From: Lanius collurio
Taxonomy: Eukaryota > Chordata > Aves > Passeriformes > Laniidae
Reading direction: 5' to 3'
DNA length: 64,000 nucleotides
Assembly (NCBI GenBank): GCA_020086605.1
Contig: JACBWW010000022.1
Span: forward strand, 5,953,358-6,017,357
Of this stretch, positions 1-12,000 are shown piece by piece; positions within the stretch are counted from its first letter, which is position 1, and the number at the start of each line of letters is the position of its first letter. The translations under genes were made by a program, and so were the position numbers. Below the pieces are notes generated by a model. That model saw nothing but the letters and a program-made list of their open reading frames with translations. It was not told the origin of the DNA and made no database searches.

Positions 1-1731
1 ATTCTTTCTAGTTATTAGAAATGGAATTTAATAAAAAAAAGTATTAAACTCATTGTACCTTGTCCAATGAAAACAGAAATGTCATATGAATATGAAAAAA
101 AGATCATACAGTATGGAATATGGAAAATGTTTGAACAATAATTACTTTGGTTTGCCATTATTCTTTACAACAGGTTTGAGAGCGTAGCTTTCCTTAGAGG
201 GCTCTGACACTAAGTGAAAAGGCTCAATTCAGAAAACCAAAATAACAAACCACTGGATTCCAGGTTTAATAATGTTTAAGGTAGATCTGTCATTTTACCT
301 TCTCTTGGATTCTGGCAGATGGTAGGGTCAGGCACAGTACACTTCTCCAAAAGCACTGGCAATCCTGAATTCAAATTCAAGTCTAGCATTGGTTCTGCTA
401 ATGCCATAGCAAGGACAGGTACTGTGTACAATCATTTCTACAGGAAAAAAACCAAAAAAACCCCAACAAAACAACAGAACCCACAAACAACCTACTAAAA
501 ACCATTATATGGCTTCCACAGGAAAAATAAAGATTGAAGAGGTACAGACAGATCATGGTCCCTGAGTGGAAGTGCAGTCAGGCACTGCCCTCATGCATAC
601 ACTCACAATTTTGGAAGCACTGTTACCACTTTCTGTGAGATTAGGTAGTCTCAAAACAAACCCACCAAAGCCACAAACAAGCAAATAAACCTTCACTGAC
701 AGCCAAACAAGACTTGTGGACATGTCACTGAACTACAGGCAAATGTATCAGTGGGAACTGATCTTAGTGTCAAATCCCAGACCCCAAAGCGTGGTGTCAC
801 TGCCCAGAATTACAAGGCAATGGGGATCATGTAGGGGGTGTTTCACAGCTGGGCTCTGAAAACACCACAGAACATATATCTGCCATCTAAAAGAACAATA
901 AAATAGAAAAGCTATTTCTACACCCCAACTGCAACCACAGAGTGGACACAGCTGTCTAACAGGAGCAATTCATCACATCCAAACACAACAGGTCCAAATA
1001 TCAGGTCTCAAGCTTTAATGAAGGACAAGTGTAACAGTTACCAGCACAGAAGGGTGCCCATTTCATTCTCTCCTCCATGGTCAGTGCCAGCTTGGTGCCT
1101 CCCCGGGCAGGGCATGGCTCTGCCCTGTCAAGGACTGTTCCCTGACACATCCTCTGCTGCTTCTGCAGTGCAGCAATGGGGGTTAAACTGCATTCATGGA
1201 CACCTGCAGGTGCAAGCCCAGCCATGCAAGCAGACAACAAGATACCTCTCCCTTTCCCAGTTTAGGGAGCATTTTCTTTCTCCCCAGTTACCCCTACTAT
1301 TTATTTCAAGTTTTCTATTCTCTGTTAAATCCTGCACTCAAATGCTGTGAGTTTTACAGACTTTTAGACATGGAGACATTGTACATGGGTAGGATGGATT
1401 TCAGGAGTGTTTTCACTGTCAGTGTAGAATGTAGGTATCTGAGCAGACCATATAAAACTACTAAGGAAAAATGTGTATTACAGTTGTGAAATCAAGTCCC
1501 AAGTATATATTTAGCCTACATAAATCTCAAGTAATATTAGATGTATTTTGAGATAGTTTAGACAGAAGTAATAATTTCCATAAGAATGCTACACATGCTG
1601 AAGAATACAATTAAGATGTAGAGTAGTAAGATTCTAAAAATGGATGTTAAACCTGCCCCAACATCATCTCTGTAGCAGAGCAAGGAGGATGCAACTAAAA
1701 AAATAATTTCCTCTTGTCATTCATCTGAGGA
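1..1731. other. AT-rich unique DNA, no gene seen
   Basis: No exon, RNA gene or recognisable transposon was found. Two short A/C-only tracts lie at 443-503 and 651-690. A modestly GC-richer stretch at about 1040-1240 gives overlapping short open frames on both strands, none with a protein-like composition. Confidence 0.6.
443..503 (+). repeat. A/C-only low-complexity tract
   Basis: Runs of A broken by CC and CCC blocks, with almost no G or T on this strand. It is one of about a dozen similar tracts in the window and has no recognisable element attached to it. Confidence 0.75.
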
Positions 1732-1755
1732 AGCTGTATTAACAGCTGTATTAAC
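1732..1755. repeat. Exact 12-bp tandem duplication (two copies)
   Basis: AGCTGTATTAAC occurs twice head to tail with no mismatch. Perfect identity suggests a young slippage or template-switch event. A second, unrelated exact duplication starts 24 bases downstream. Confidence 0.9.
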
Positions 1756-1778
1756 CTAATAGCAGGTGCAAATTGCAG

Positions 1779-1816
1779 TATGGTTTTCATTCCACATTAT
1801 GGTTTTCATTCCACAT
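1779..1816. repeat. Exact 19-bp tandem duplication (two copies)
   Basis: The 19-base unit TATGGTTTTCATTCCACAT is present twice in direct contact and without mismatch. No motif inside the unit suggests a function. Confidence 0.92.
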
Positions 1817-4800
1817 ATGGAGCATATGCTATCACTGGGAACTCAGCAAATGGATTGTAGGAATTGTGCAGCCATACTTTTTAACTGTTCCACACTATCA
1901 CACTTGTTAACATTATCTGGAACATAGCAAGTGCTTGATAACTGAATCAGACCACAGCACAAATGCAATGTTCACTATGAAAAAAGCTCTCATTATGAAG
2001 AAAGCTGGGAAAACACAAATATATTTACTCTATAAAGGCAACAAGCAGCATGCAAAAAACTGCTATTTCTGATGTGACATTTTGAAATCAAATGATACTG
2101 TAAGATTATCTGGACAGCACAATGTTTGTGTGTCCTAGTTACTAAGTGTAGATAGCATTCACTTCTGTAACTGTCAAAATCCTTTCACAGTATTTTAATT
2201 TGTAAAAGAACCTGACTTCACTGTGGATATGTTATGATAAAGCCTAAAAAGAATTTATCTGATCAAAGAAGAATATATTACCACCACACAGAGATTTGCT
2301 TCAAATCTTGCATAACAGTGATAATAAATACACCCCCCTTTTGTAGAAAAACAGATAATGGGAACATAAGGGAAAAAAAATTGAAATTTTCTTTAATAAG
2401 ATTATATTTCAGAAATGAAGAGAAGAATGTTTACCCATAAATAAGTTTTATAAAAAAAACACCTAAGATGCTAATGTCTCCCTAGTAACATCTGCTTGTC
2501 AAAGTCCTATGCAATCAAGTCAGCAACTAAAGAATGACAAGCTCCTGCTGTAACATATTTTGGATTATGGATTCAGCATCATTTAGAGATGTTGATTTCT
2601 GATGGTTATGAATAAATTACAATAAGAATCAAGTTACCTAAAGAATAATTTAATTTCAAAATTCAAATAGTGTCTCAATGATAAGTGAAAACAAGATCTG
2701 CAGCTTCATAATTGCCAATTGAGCTTAGAGTACATAGAATTAAAATCACTGCTGTTATCCAATAAGTTTTAAGGCAAACTGTTCAATGCACTCATTCAGT
2801 CAAGGTTCACAAACACCAATGCATTATAGAGTTCATTTGTGAAAAATTCTGCTCATCAGTTCTATGGCTAGACCAGTAATTTTAGAACAAATAAAACTTG
2901 AAAATATGCTTTTCACCAGACTCCCCAAACCTGCTGATTTTAAACCACTTAACTGTTTTTCAAGATACATTAGAAATGTGACATATGAAATACAGTGTAA
3001 ATATGAAGCATAAGCCTGCACTAACCAAAAGAACTATAAATTTCTGTTTAAAATACATGAAATAACTCATTGTCAGTGTAATGATAGATAGGGAATAATT
3101 TATTTCTCTTGGTCAAGTGTAGCACCAGCATAAATCCTTCTCTAAATTTTCCTGTTTTTGCTAGATGTTTTATTTGCTTTAATAATGGAGTTTGTAGATC
3201 TCTTAGACACTCTGCAATAGCTTCATTAACTGTACTGGATGCAGTTCAGGTAGCCCTATAGCCTGACCTCATCTACAACAGGAGCTTTAACCAATGCCTC
3301 TTCCAACAGCTCCACTTTTGAGGCTCACTCTTTCATCAAAAAAAATAAAAGAAAAAATTCTCTGTCTAGGAAACATTTCCTTTGAATGTGCTAGTTTTGG
3401 TAGCAGTGATCCTAGATACCTAAACTGCTGGGATTTTCACTCTTTTTCACTGCAGCTCATGTATTTCCCTGATTTCCAAACTGTGGTATATATATCTTCA
3501 GAAATAAAACATTTTCTTGATACTAATTTTCATCAATACATTTTATCAATTGATCTGTAACAAAATGTTATACTTATATGAAACAAATTCAGGCACATTT
3601 CACATTGCAAAGAAAAAAAATTAAATGGCTTAGACACAAAAAATTTTTACCCTCTCAAAAGAGTTTTTTTTCAGTGAGTAACTTTAATGTCTGCACAGTA
3701 TAGATTTTTCATTCACTTCCAAAATTTCTCTACTGTCTTCTAGAGCCTTAAAAATAGCTACTTCCAATAAATTCTTCTATATGTGATTTCATATAGAAGC
3801 ATCTTTTTATTCTAGTACTTAGAAAAAAAATTAAATTCTTCACCTTTAATTTGCCACAGATACTGGGTTTTATAGAGCACTTCAGATGAGCTGAATAATC
3901 ACACACCTGCATGAAATTTTCTACTATTATATAGCCTGAGGGAATCTACTTGTCAGCCAAGAATTTTGATTTAGGCAAGAAATTACTAAAACTCTAATAT
4001 TGTTCTTCAAATTAGCATGAAAGAACATCACATTAAGTGGGGAAAATAAACCAACACAAAACAAATGTCAATTTGTAACATTTATGACTTACCCATCTTG
4101 TACCTTTTTTTATTGGCTCTGGGTTCTCAGACCATGTGACTCATTAGCATACATAAATCAAGCCTAATTATAAATTGCTGTGTTTTTAAGGAAGGCAAAG
4201 ACTCAGGCTGTTACATCAAGAGATGTTTGAGGCATGGAAATCAGTATTTGTACTCACTGTGGAATGAAAAATAGAAACAGAATGGATTTGATTTGGATAG
4301 TAAGTGGCCAAGGCAAAAAATATTAACCTGTCCTTGTAAAAAAAAAAGATTAATTATGTTGCATCTGATAGTTTAATTCTTCAAACTACAGCAGTAAAAT
4401 TAGTCTTTACTCCTACCCACAGCCAGTGCTTTGCAGGAAGTTGTTTGAAGCTCCATGGGAGCAGAGTAAAGACATTCTGCAGCATTTCCTTTGATTACTA
4501 AACACCACAGCTCAGCCCCAGAGCTATGGAATGTAACTGCTAAACAAAGAGGATCTCGTCCCTCACCATTATTTCAACTTGAGAAGGATACTGTGATCTA
4601 CCATGAAAGAACCTCTGAGCAAAGGGCAACTGTAAACGCTGTGATAAGGTGCTGGTTCTAATAGAGCTCTGTCTCTGGTGGTCTGATAAAGACTAGATGA
4701 ATCACTGTAGACTCAGGGTAGCCCACAGACATGGAAACATGAATTTTCTTCCCTTTCTTCACAGGAAGTTTCACAACCACTGTACAACGTTGTTTTTTTC

Positions 4801-5589
4801 AGTCTTCTGCACATGTGTATGAGCTAAATGGTGTCATTTTTAATGGATCAAAATAATTCACATGAGCTGTTAACAACAAATTGTGCTGAACATAAAGAGG
4901 AACTTGCTTCCAAACCCTTTCCCCCATAGAACCATTAACAAAAATGTGCTTCAAGGATATGTTGATATTAAACTAAGCAGATTCCTGAAATTCGAACTTC
5001 TGAGCCTTTAATCCCCATTTGAAAAATGTATCTGACAACTGATGCATGTCCTGATACAGATGTTTTTTCTCTCTGTGCTGTTACGACCATTTCAGCAGTA
5101 ATTCTAAGGTTGATACCTTTCTAAACTCTTACTGGAGATCAGAAGACACAGTGAAGTATGTTTGGTTTAAATTTACAGCAAATTTCTGCCTCCAGAAACA
5201 TGTATCAGTATTGATCACTGAGACACTACACCTGCAACTGTGATCAATCTATAAACTCTGCTGCCTCTCAGCTTCATAAACTTGCAGAATTGTAATGAAC
5301 CTTTCTTTACTCCCCTTATGTGTGAGCTGAAGAGGGAGAGCAAGCAATGAGACACTTTTTCTTCACTTGATGTTACCACCAGCAAATCTGGGTAGTAAAA
5401 AGAAAAGAGTAGTAGATCAAACATATATTTATCTATGACATAGGATGTTATCAAATACACAGTGTACCAGCAGAAGAAGTTGTAATAAAGGAAAGATACA
5501 TTTCATAATAGATCTGATGTGATATTATTAAGCTGAGTAGCTTTTAGAGTGGCTAAAAATATTGACAAATAATTTTTTCTGTATTGGCA
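1817..5589. other. AT-rich unique DNA, no gene seen
   Basis: About 3.8 kb of AT-rich sequence with homopolymer A and T runs. No splice-bounded open frame, transposon or RNA gene was recognised. Open frames are under 90 codons and of chance composition. Confidence 0.6.
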
Positions 5590-5820
5590 AGCCATGACCT
5601 GCCTCATCTGGGGCTGTGTCTGACCCTGCTTGCCCTCACTGGGCCTGATCCTGACCTGGCCCTGTGCCATTCTCATGTGGTGCCTGGTGTGTGGGTTGGG
5701 GGCTGCCCCCCTGACCCCAGCCTGTGTTGCTCCATTGCTGGGCAGCAGGACAGGTCATGCCAACCCAGGGGCCCCACAGCTCCTGGTCCCCAGGGAGGAG
5801 CTGCACCCCCATGGACTCAA
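5590..5820. other. GC-rich patch without any CpG
   Basis: This block is visibly C- and G-rich between strongly AT-rich flanks, yet I find no CG dinucleotide in it. It contains an 8-bp inverted repeat (5777-5784 against 5796-5803, arm CAGCTCCT, 11-base loop). GC-rich DNA stripped of CpG is what long-term methylation leaves, so a decayed repeat is the likeliest origin, but I do not recognise the family. It is open in two forward frames (5584-5844 and 5630-5848) and one reverse frame, which low stop-codon frequency in GC-rich DNA explains without coding. Confidence 0.55.
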
Positions 5821-7003
5821 AAGTGCAACTATTTTCTTTATTAAGTAAAATATAAAAAAAGTGATTTGAAGATTTCATCAGCTCTTCCCCTAAATGATCT
5901 TTTCATTATAAGATTAATGAAGTGACCCCTTTTCCACTAGTTTCAATAAATTATCTCCTAAGTATCTGTAATTACCATGCTGCAAGCATTACCTATGAGC
6001 ATAACCTCTCACATCACCTACAGAAGAATTTCCTTCTTAGGTCAAAGGAATGTCCTTTCTTAATACTACTCATGTTTTATAGGAACTCTGAAAGAATTAT
6101 TTCTTGCCCATATGCCCATGTGATACCACATGATCTCAGGAGATAATTGAGACAGATGTGCTTTACACTAATTACTTTGGAGGTTCTCTGACACTGAAGG
6201 TCTGTAGTTATCTGCCAATTCTCCAAACCTCCTAAATAAGCGCTCAACAAATGGACTTTCCTCTATAAAAACCCAGCATGGAATTACCAGGAAGAATTAC
6301 CACTCAATCCTCTATCTATCTTCACAACTATGGGCTGTTCTAAAGGTCACTGCCCTCCAGACTGTACTTCCATTTATTCTAATACCCAAGCAAGGTTTTG
6401 GTCTGGTTTTGAGGGTGAGGTCACATCCCCTCTCCCATCTTTTGCAGCTGCCCATGTCCCAGGGATCCTGCAGGAGCCCCGGTGCTGCACTGATGAGACA
6501 TCACTGGAGCACACAGAGAGCAGCTCCACTCCTTGGTGGGAACTGACCTGGGGCTAAGAACAGAGGAAGATAAGATGTGAGAAGGGGAACCACCAGAAAA
6601 TTTTGTCTTGCCTGGAATCTATTACCACCTGTGTTTTGTTGTAGTTTCTTCTCTGACAGACAGGCTACTTTGAGAATAAGACAACCAAATAAAAGACATG
6701 GGGAGAGACAATATCTTTGATATGATATAGATGAAAAAAGTGAAGAAACATTTGTGTGCACAGTCCCTCAACCAGAGTAAGCATTCCAAAAAGTACAAAT
6801 TTCAAGCTAAAATTAGTATTAGAATCAATAGCTCATAGTTAACCTAGAATCAAACACAGATTAACCAAGAAACCCAGATATCAAATATATTAAAAATATC
6901 TAGTCTTGCCAGGTCATTAATACTCACATATGTTAACTCTTGCAACAAAATTGTCCCACTGTATTTTCTAAGATTTCAGAGCATGTCTCAAGGACAATTG
7001 ATT

Positions 7004-7037
7004 TAATATTACTCTCAGCTTAATATTACTCTCAGCT
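7004..7037. repeat. Exact 17-bp tandem duplication (two copies)
   Basis: TAATATTACTCTCAGCT is present twice head to tail without mismatch, followed by a T run. Confidence 0.92.
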
Positions 7038-7349
7038 TTTACTGGGTACTATATCCTCTGTTACACATTGCCCCAATTAGACATCTTCCCTTTCCCCTTC
7101 ATGCCTGTTAGTTTAGAGCCTTAGGCCCTGGCTTCATTCATGTAGGTCAGTTGGTGTAAAAGCAACATGCTTCTGTCAACAGCTAAATGTTTCCTGGTGC
7201 AAGAATCAATCTGCCTCTCTCTTTTCACATATATGTTTATGGGCACACACAACAATTCCTATTTCTTTCTCTGTACCAACAAGACCTACAGTGCTCCATG
7301 TGCACAGATACACACCCCTATGGTAGAAATCAGTTATTCTCCATAATAG

Positions 7350-7375
7350 CCATAAGGTAATATCCATAAGGTAAT
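7350..7375. repeat. 14-bp tandem duplication, second copy partial
   Basis: CCATAAGGTAATAT is followed directly by a second copy that matches for 12 bases. Confidence 0.85.
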
Positions 7376-8829
7376 TATCTCTGCAGCCAGCAACTAAATG
7401 CATCATCTTGCCAGAAGAAAGACTATGACATATACCATAATCTGAAAAGTATTATCTTCAGTGTTTTAATCAATGTTAACATTAGCAGCACTCATCTCTG
7501 GCAAAGCATGAAACTATTGACCCCCTAAAGACCTATGGTAAGATATCACAGTATTTTATCCTGGAATTTAATTTGTGTTTGCTCCTAATTAAAATACATG
7601 TGACAGGCCTCTAGCATTAACCCCAGTTGTAATCAAGCTGTGGATTGTGCCCTTTTCTAGCAAAATTTCAAGAAGAAACCTAGGGACAATGGTAGTACAG
7701 GGATGAATTAGCTAGAAATCCCATGTAATTCATTAAGGAAGAAAATCAATGTCACACAGATGTAGAGAGACATGAGCTGGTTCTGCAATGTCTCTGAAAG
7801 GAATTCGAGAAAAAAAAAAACTTTCAAAGAAAAATATCAGACAAGTGAAAAGAGGCAAATTATTCCCATTGGACTTTGCAGGACTCTATGCTTGAGTTTA
7901 AGTTCAGAGAATATTATGAAGTAAAATCTGCATTTTTCTCTTGTCTCTCAGGGACCATCTTCCACTCTCTGTGACCTCTTTAGTCTTAAATCTTCTGCAA
8001 TTCAAAATACATCCTCTTTTTAAATTATATTTTCTGGGGACTGTCTCATTATTATTGCTGATGTATCACTTCCAATGAGGCTCACACTCTGGGATTATCC
8101 TATATTATCCACAAGAATTTCAGCCATCCCAGCAAAGTCTGGGTGGAGTAGGTGCCTGCTGGGGCTATCCCACCTGCACAGAAGGCGGGTGCTGTCCCAA
8201 TCCACTTTATGCCTTTTCCTTGGCAAATAAATCATTAGTGGAACAGAAAACACTGGATCAAACCCATCCCCTCCAAAAAGGGCAGTAAGTCCTATCATTT
8301 CTCATTCTACTATCTTTTCCCTTGTTTTTCTTAGCCAAAGTAAATAATAAGAGGATGTGTCATTCATTTCAAATCTTTGTCAGGTGACAGCAGACAACCC
8401 TTAACCCTTTTCAGGAATTTTACTCTAAGATCCATGGGCTACAGTTAAATTGCTATGGACTGTGGATCTTCTTTTCACTCAATTTACTGCAACTCAGCTG
8501 ACAGATGATGATCTAATTTTACAGTATATAAAATATGGAAATGGCTCTGAAGAAGTGAAAACCTGAATTTCATTGTGAACATATAAATTGAAATGCTAAA
8601 ACACTAGAAGCCATTTGTGAAAGTCCTTATTTATCTACAACATTTTTGCAGGGAGACGTAACTTTGAGCCTGGAGTAATGGGAGAAGAAAATATTTATAA
8701 GCATCCTCAGCTCCACTTTTTGGTTTTGAATTTTCTTTTGTAGGAAAGAAGGACTATGGCTGAACCTGAAAATACTTTGGGGTGGTTGGTTGTGTTGTCG
8801 GGTTGTTCGGTGTTTCCTCACTCCTCTCC

Positions 8830-9065
8830 CACTACTGAGTATCACAGAGCAGTGAAATGCTCCTCCAAATAAAATCCAGGAGGACCCAGCCTGCAGCAGT
8901 ACCCGGGGATTCTCCCCCATCCCCAGGTGTGACAGAGCTGTGCAGAGCAGGGCTGAGGTGAAGCTTTGCCCTCCTGGCCCCCCGGCTGCTCTGGAGGGAC
9001 CCGCAGCGCTCGCTGCCCCCGGGCTCGCAGAAAGCGCCGCGCTCACAAACTGACACCTCGCAGTC
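8830..9065. promoter_or_regulatory. GC-rich patch with tight CpG cluster
   Basis: The block is GC-rich in an AT-rich setting. Unlike the patch at 5590-5820 it keeps CpG: about eight or nine CG dinucleotides fall between roughly 9000 and 9060, including GCGCC and GCGC contexts. Retained CpG implies low germline methylation, as at a small promoter or an enhancer core, or a recent insertion. No TATA box, first exon or known repeat was recognised. The minus-strand 166-codon open frame across it (8627-9127) ends in AT-rich noise and is not credible as a protein. Confidence 0.35.
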
Positions 9066-12000
9066 AAGCTCCAGCAACTTTTCACTCCAATATTTTTTGC
9101 CAAATTCTTTCCATTTTCTTCCTCCATTTATCTTCCCTCTGACAAAAAAAGTAATTTAAGATAAAAATACATTTTAAGAGAGTACCAGCCCAGGTGAGAT
9201 GAAAAGCAGTTATGATCCTAGGGTGACTCTTGGCTGCTATCAGTTCTACTGTGATGATAATGCTGGTGTTCATGATACCTCCTGCAGCTTGTGTGATAGA
9301 CTTGATTGTGTATTTTGTTTTGAGACACCCTAGAAATGTTGTGTTTTTCCTGGCCACATAACATGACTGCCAATTCTCTCAACCTCCCTGGAATCAAACC
9401 AAAATGAGAGACAGTGACCTTTCTATTGGAGAGAAGGAGAGTATGAATAGGAAGAAATAAAGAACAATATGTAGTAAATCTCATGAAATATAGAATTACT
9501 TCTTGTAAGAGTAGTTACCACTTCCTGCTGAGAAAGGTTCTGGTACCATTTTTTTACACTATCAAACTTAACTTCCAGGTGATCTTTTTTGAAATCAGTG
9601 AGGTAAGTCAAGGAGTATTAAAAAAGGGATTTGGAAAAGGAGTTGCAGAACCCAGTCCATCTCTGCTAAATTATTTGATTTAACAACACATATAAAATGC
9701 ATTTTTCATACTGTTCTTTTGTTCATTAGGAATATTTTCATAGAAAGAAGGGTACTTTATAATAATTTGTATTTTTTAATTACATAATCCCATAGTTCTC
9801 AATTTTAACACATATTTAATTAGTCAAGTATGTTTCATTTTTTATACTTTATATATAATAGAAAAAAAAATCAGTGTAATACTGCAATAAATTTGCCAAT
9901 ACTAAAATCATACACAAATTTTTCTGAGAATTCTAAATATCATCAGCATTCCTAAGCAGTAACATAATAATGAAGCATATTAATATAATTTTATCCAAAG
10001 TCTGTGATAAGAATTCTTGAAAATATAATCCCACTGTGTCACACTAGTTGCCCTGAAAAATACGTACAACCTCTGGTCTCTAATGAAACATTACTGACAC
10101 ATACAGGGTGTGATTCTAATCTTGATACTGCTGTAATGAAATTGTCTTTTATAGGCTTTGATTTACTAATATGATCAAGATGGATGTTCATATTATAAAA
10201 TGCAGTTGCTAATAAATATTAGGTACCAATACAGTATAAAGAATAATTATATTTGGCAGAACAAAAGCTATCAAGGATTTAAGAACAAGAAGCAATAGTA
10301 GATTCATGCTTAAATCAGCTGAAGGAATCATCTTGCCCTTTTCACTAAATCAAATGAAAAAGGGGTCTGGAATACAAAGCATAATTTTAAAATAGAGCAA
10401 ATTATTCTGCTGTTAGTATTTTATTGATTTCAACAGAATTAGGCTGGCTGGGAATTTCTTTTCCCTGTGTTGCAGAAGGACCCTGTTTAACCCTGGCTGG
10501 GAAGTGTGAGGACTCAGTTCTTCATAGGGACTTGAAGTGTGGCAGTGGAGTTATTACCTGGTTGGGGACCTCTTTCTGGTTTCAGTTTCTCTCAGGCAAT
10601 TTCAGTGCTTGTATAATCATACACAGGTTTAGCTGTAGGGCCAACAGCAATAAATAAACACATCAATGCAGACATTGACTGAAATACAAATATAAACTGT
10701 GCTTCCACCTCCCTTGCAATTATTTACCAGCCTATCTAATCTCAGTCATTAACCAATTAAGGATGAAGGGACACACTTGCAGCTGAAGAGCTAAAATATT
10801 GCCTTGATTTCAATGGAACTTGGTTGCCTTAGAGTAACACCAACTCTCTCCCGGACTAAGATTTTTCAGATACCAAACAAAGCAAATAAAATATGCTTTT
10901 CAAGTCACAACACTAACAAATATCCTGTAAATCAATTTTTTTCTTCTCCCTCAGGAACTGGAACTTTGAGACTACCAAAGTGTCAGCTTTTAACAAATAT
11001 TAACCTTTTAATTCCAGTCTCCCTTTCTAGAGGATGGCTGCTGGGATGATAGGAAATACTGATGGACTATCCATCACACAGCTTCTGCCTATGGGTCACT
11101 GCACAGCCTTAAACAACCACAGAAACCAAAAGATAAATCTTTTGATGAAATACTCGAATTCTTTAGAGACATTTTGCGCTAATGCCAGTGTTTATCCCAG
11201 AGTGGTTTCTCTGCTGTCAGCAGAAGCAAAGAGTGTTTATAATGCAGTTTGCATCAAGACTGAAACAGCTCCACAGGGCTGAATCTGAGCAAAGCCAGCA
11301 AAACACCTGGAGACTATTTTGTCTGCATTATTCACAATGCACAGCACAAGACCCAATGTCAGAGTTCAGCAATGAGTGTCCACATACAGAATACCAGGCT
11401 TTTTGAGATACTGAAATTTGGAGTGATGCATTTATCTCAGGTATTAGAAGCATTTATATTCCTGCATTACCAAAGGGGATAGCCCAAAATAACAGCCTTC
11501 AGGCTCACAGAGGTGTGGAAAGGGATATGGTTATACAGAGGATTAAAGAAGAAACCCTTTATACAGAAAGGGTTTGCTATGTGCCAGCCCAGATTTTGGA
11601 GAAAACACACACAGTAGGATGAAGTTTATTTGTTATGTGATATTTTATGTGTTAAATTCCAATTTCATAATGAAAATTAAAGGCCAGAGGACTTCAGCAG
11701 TGTTATGTTCTGCATTCACAAAATGAAGAAAAAAGGGACTGAATTTGGCCACTACACTAACTGGCACACCTGGGGATTTGGTGACAGTACAGTGTGAGGA
11801 GCCTTACTCCCTTTGCCTTGCATCTATTTACATAAATACCATATTTCCACTGGTGGTCCCCAGATTTCTGTGGGATCCTACCATCTGTGCACAGGAACAT
11901 TGCATTTTGTCCAGGTCGTGGAATAGGATCTTCTGTTCTTGTGTTTCAAAAATCCAGGAAACAAAAATAAAAGCAGCATAAAAATGAAATATAAATAAAC

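Larger units (their letters stand above)
5821..8829. other. AT-rich unique DNA, no gene seen
   Basis: No supported gene. It holds an exact 17-bp tandem duplication at 7004-7037 and a partial 14-bp one at 7350-7375. A strong splice-acceptor-like pyrimidine tract ends at 6447, but no matching donor follows in a convincing frame. Confidence 0.55.

Noticed and set aside
6429..6560. Strong acceptor-like tract ending TTTTGCAG at 6447
   Set aside because: No good donor follows in a sensible frame, and the open frame stops at 6557.
8627..9127. 166-codon minus-strand open frame
   Set aside because: Half of it is a low-stop GC-rich patch and the rest reads as chance AT-rich sequence with no domain.
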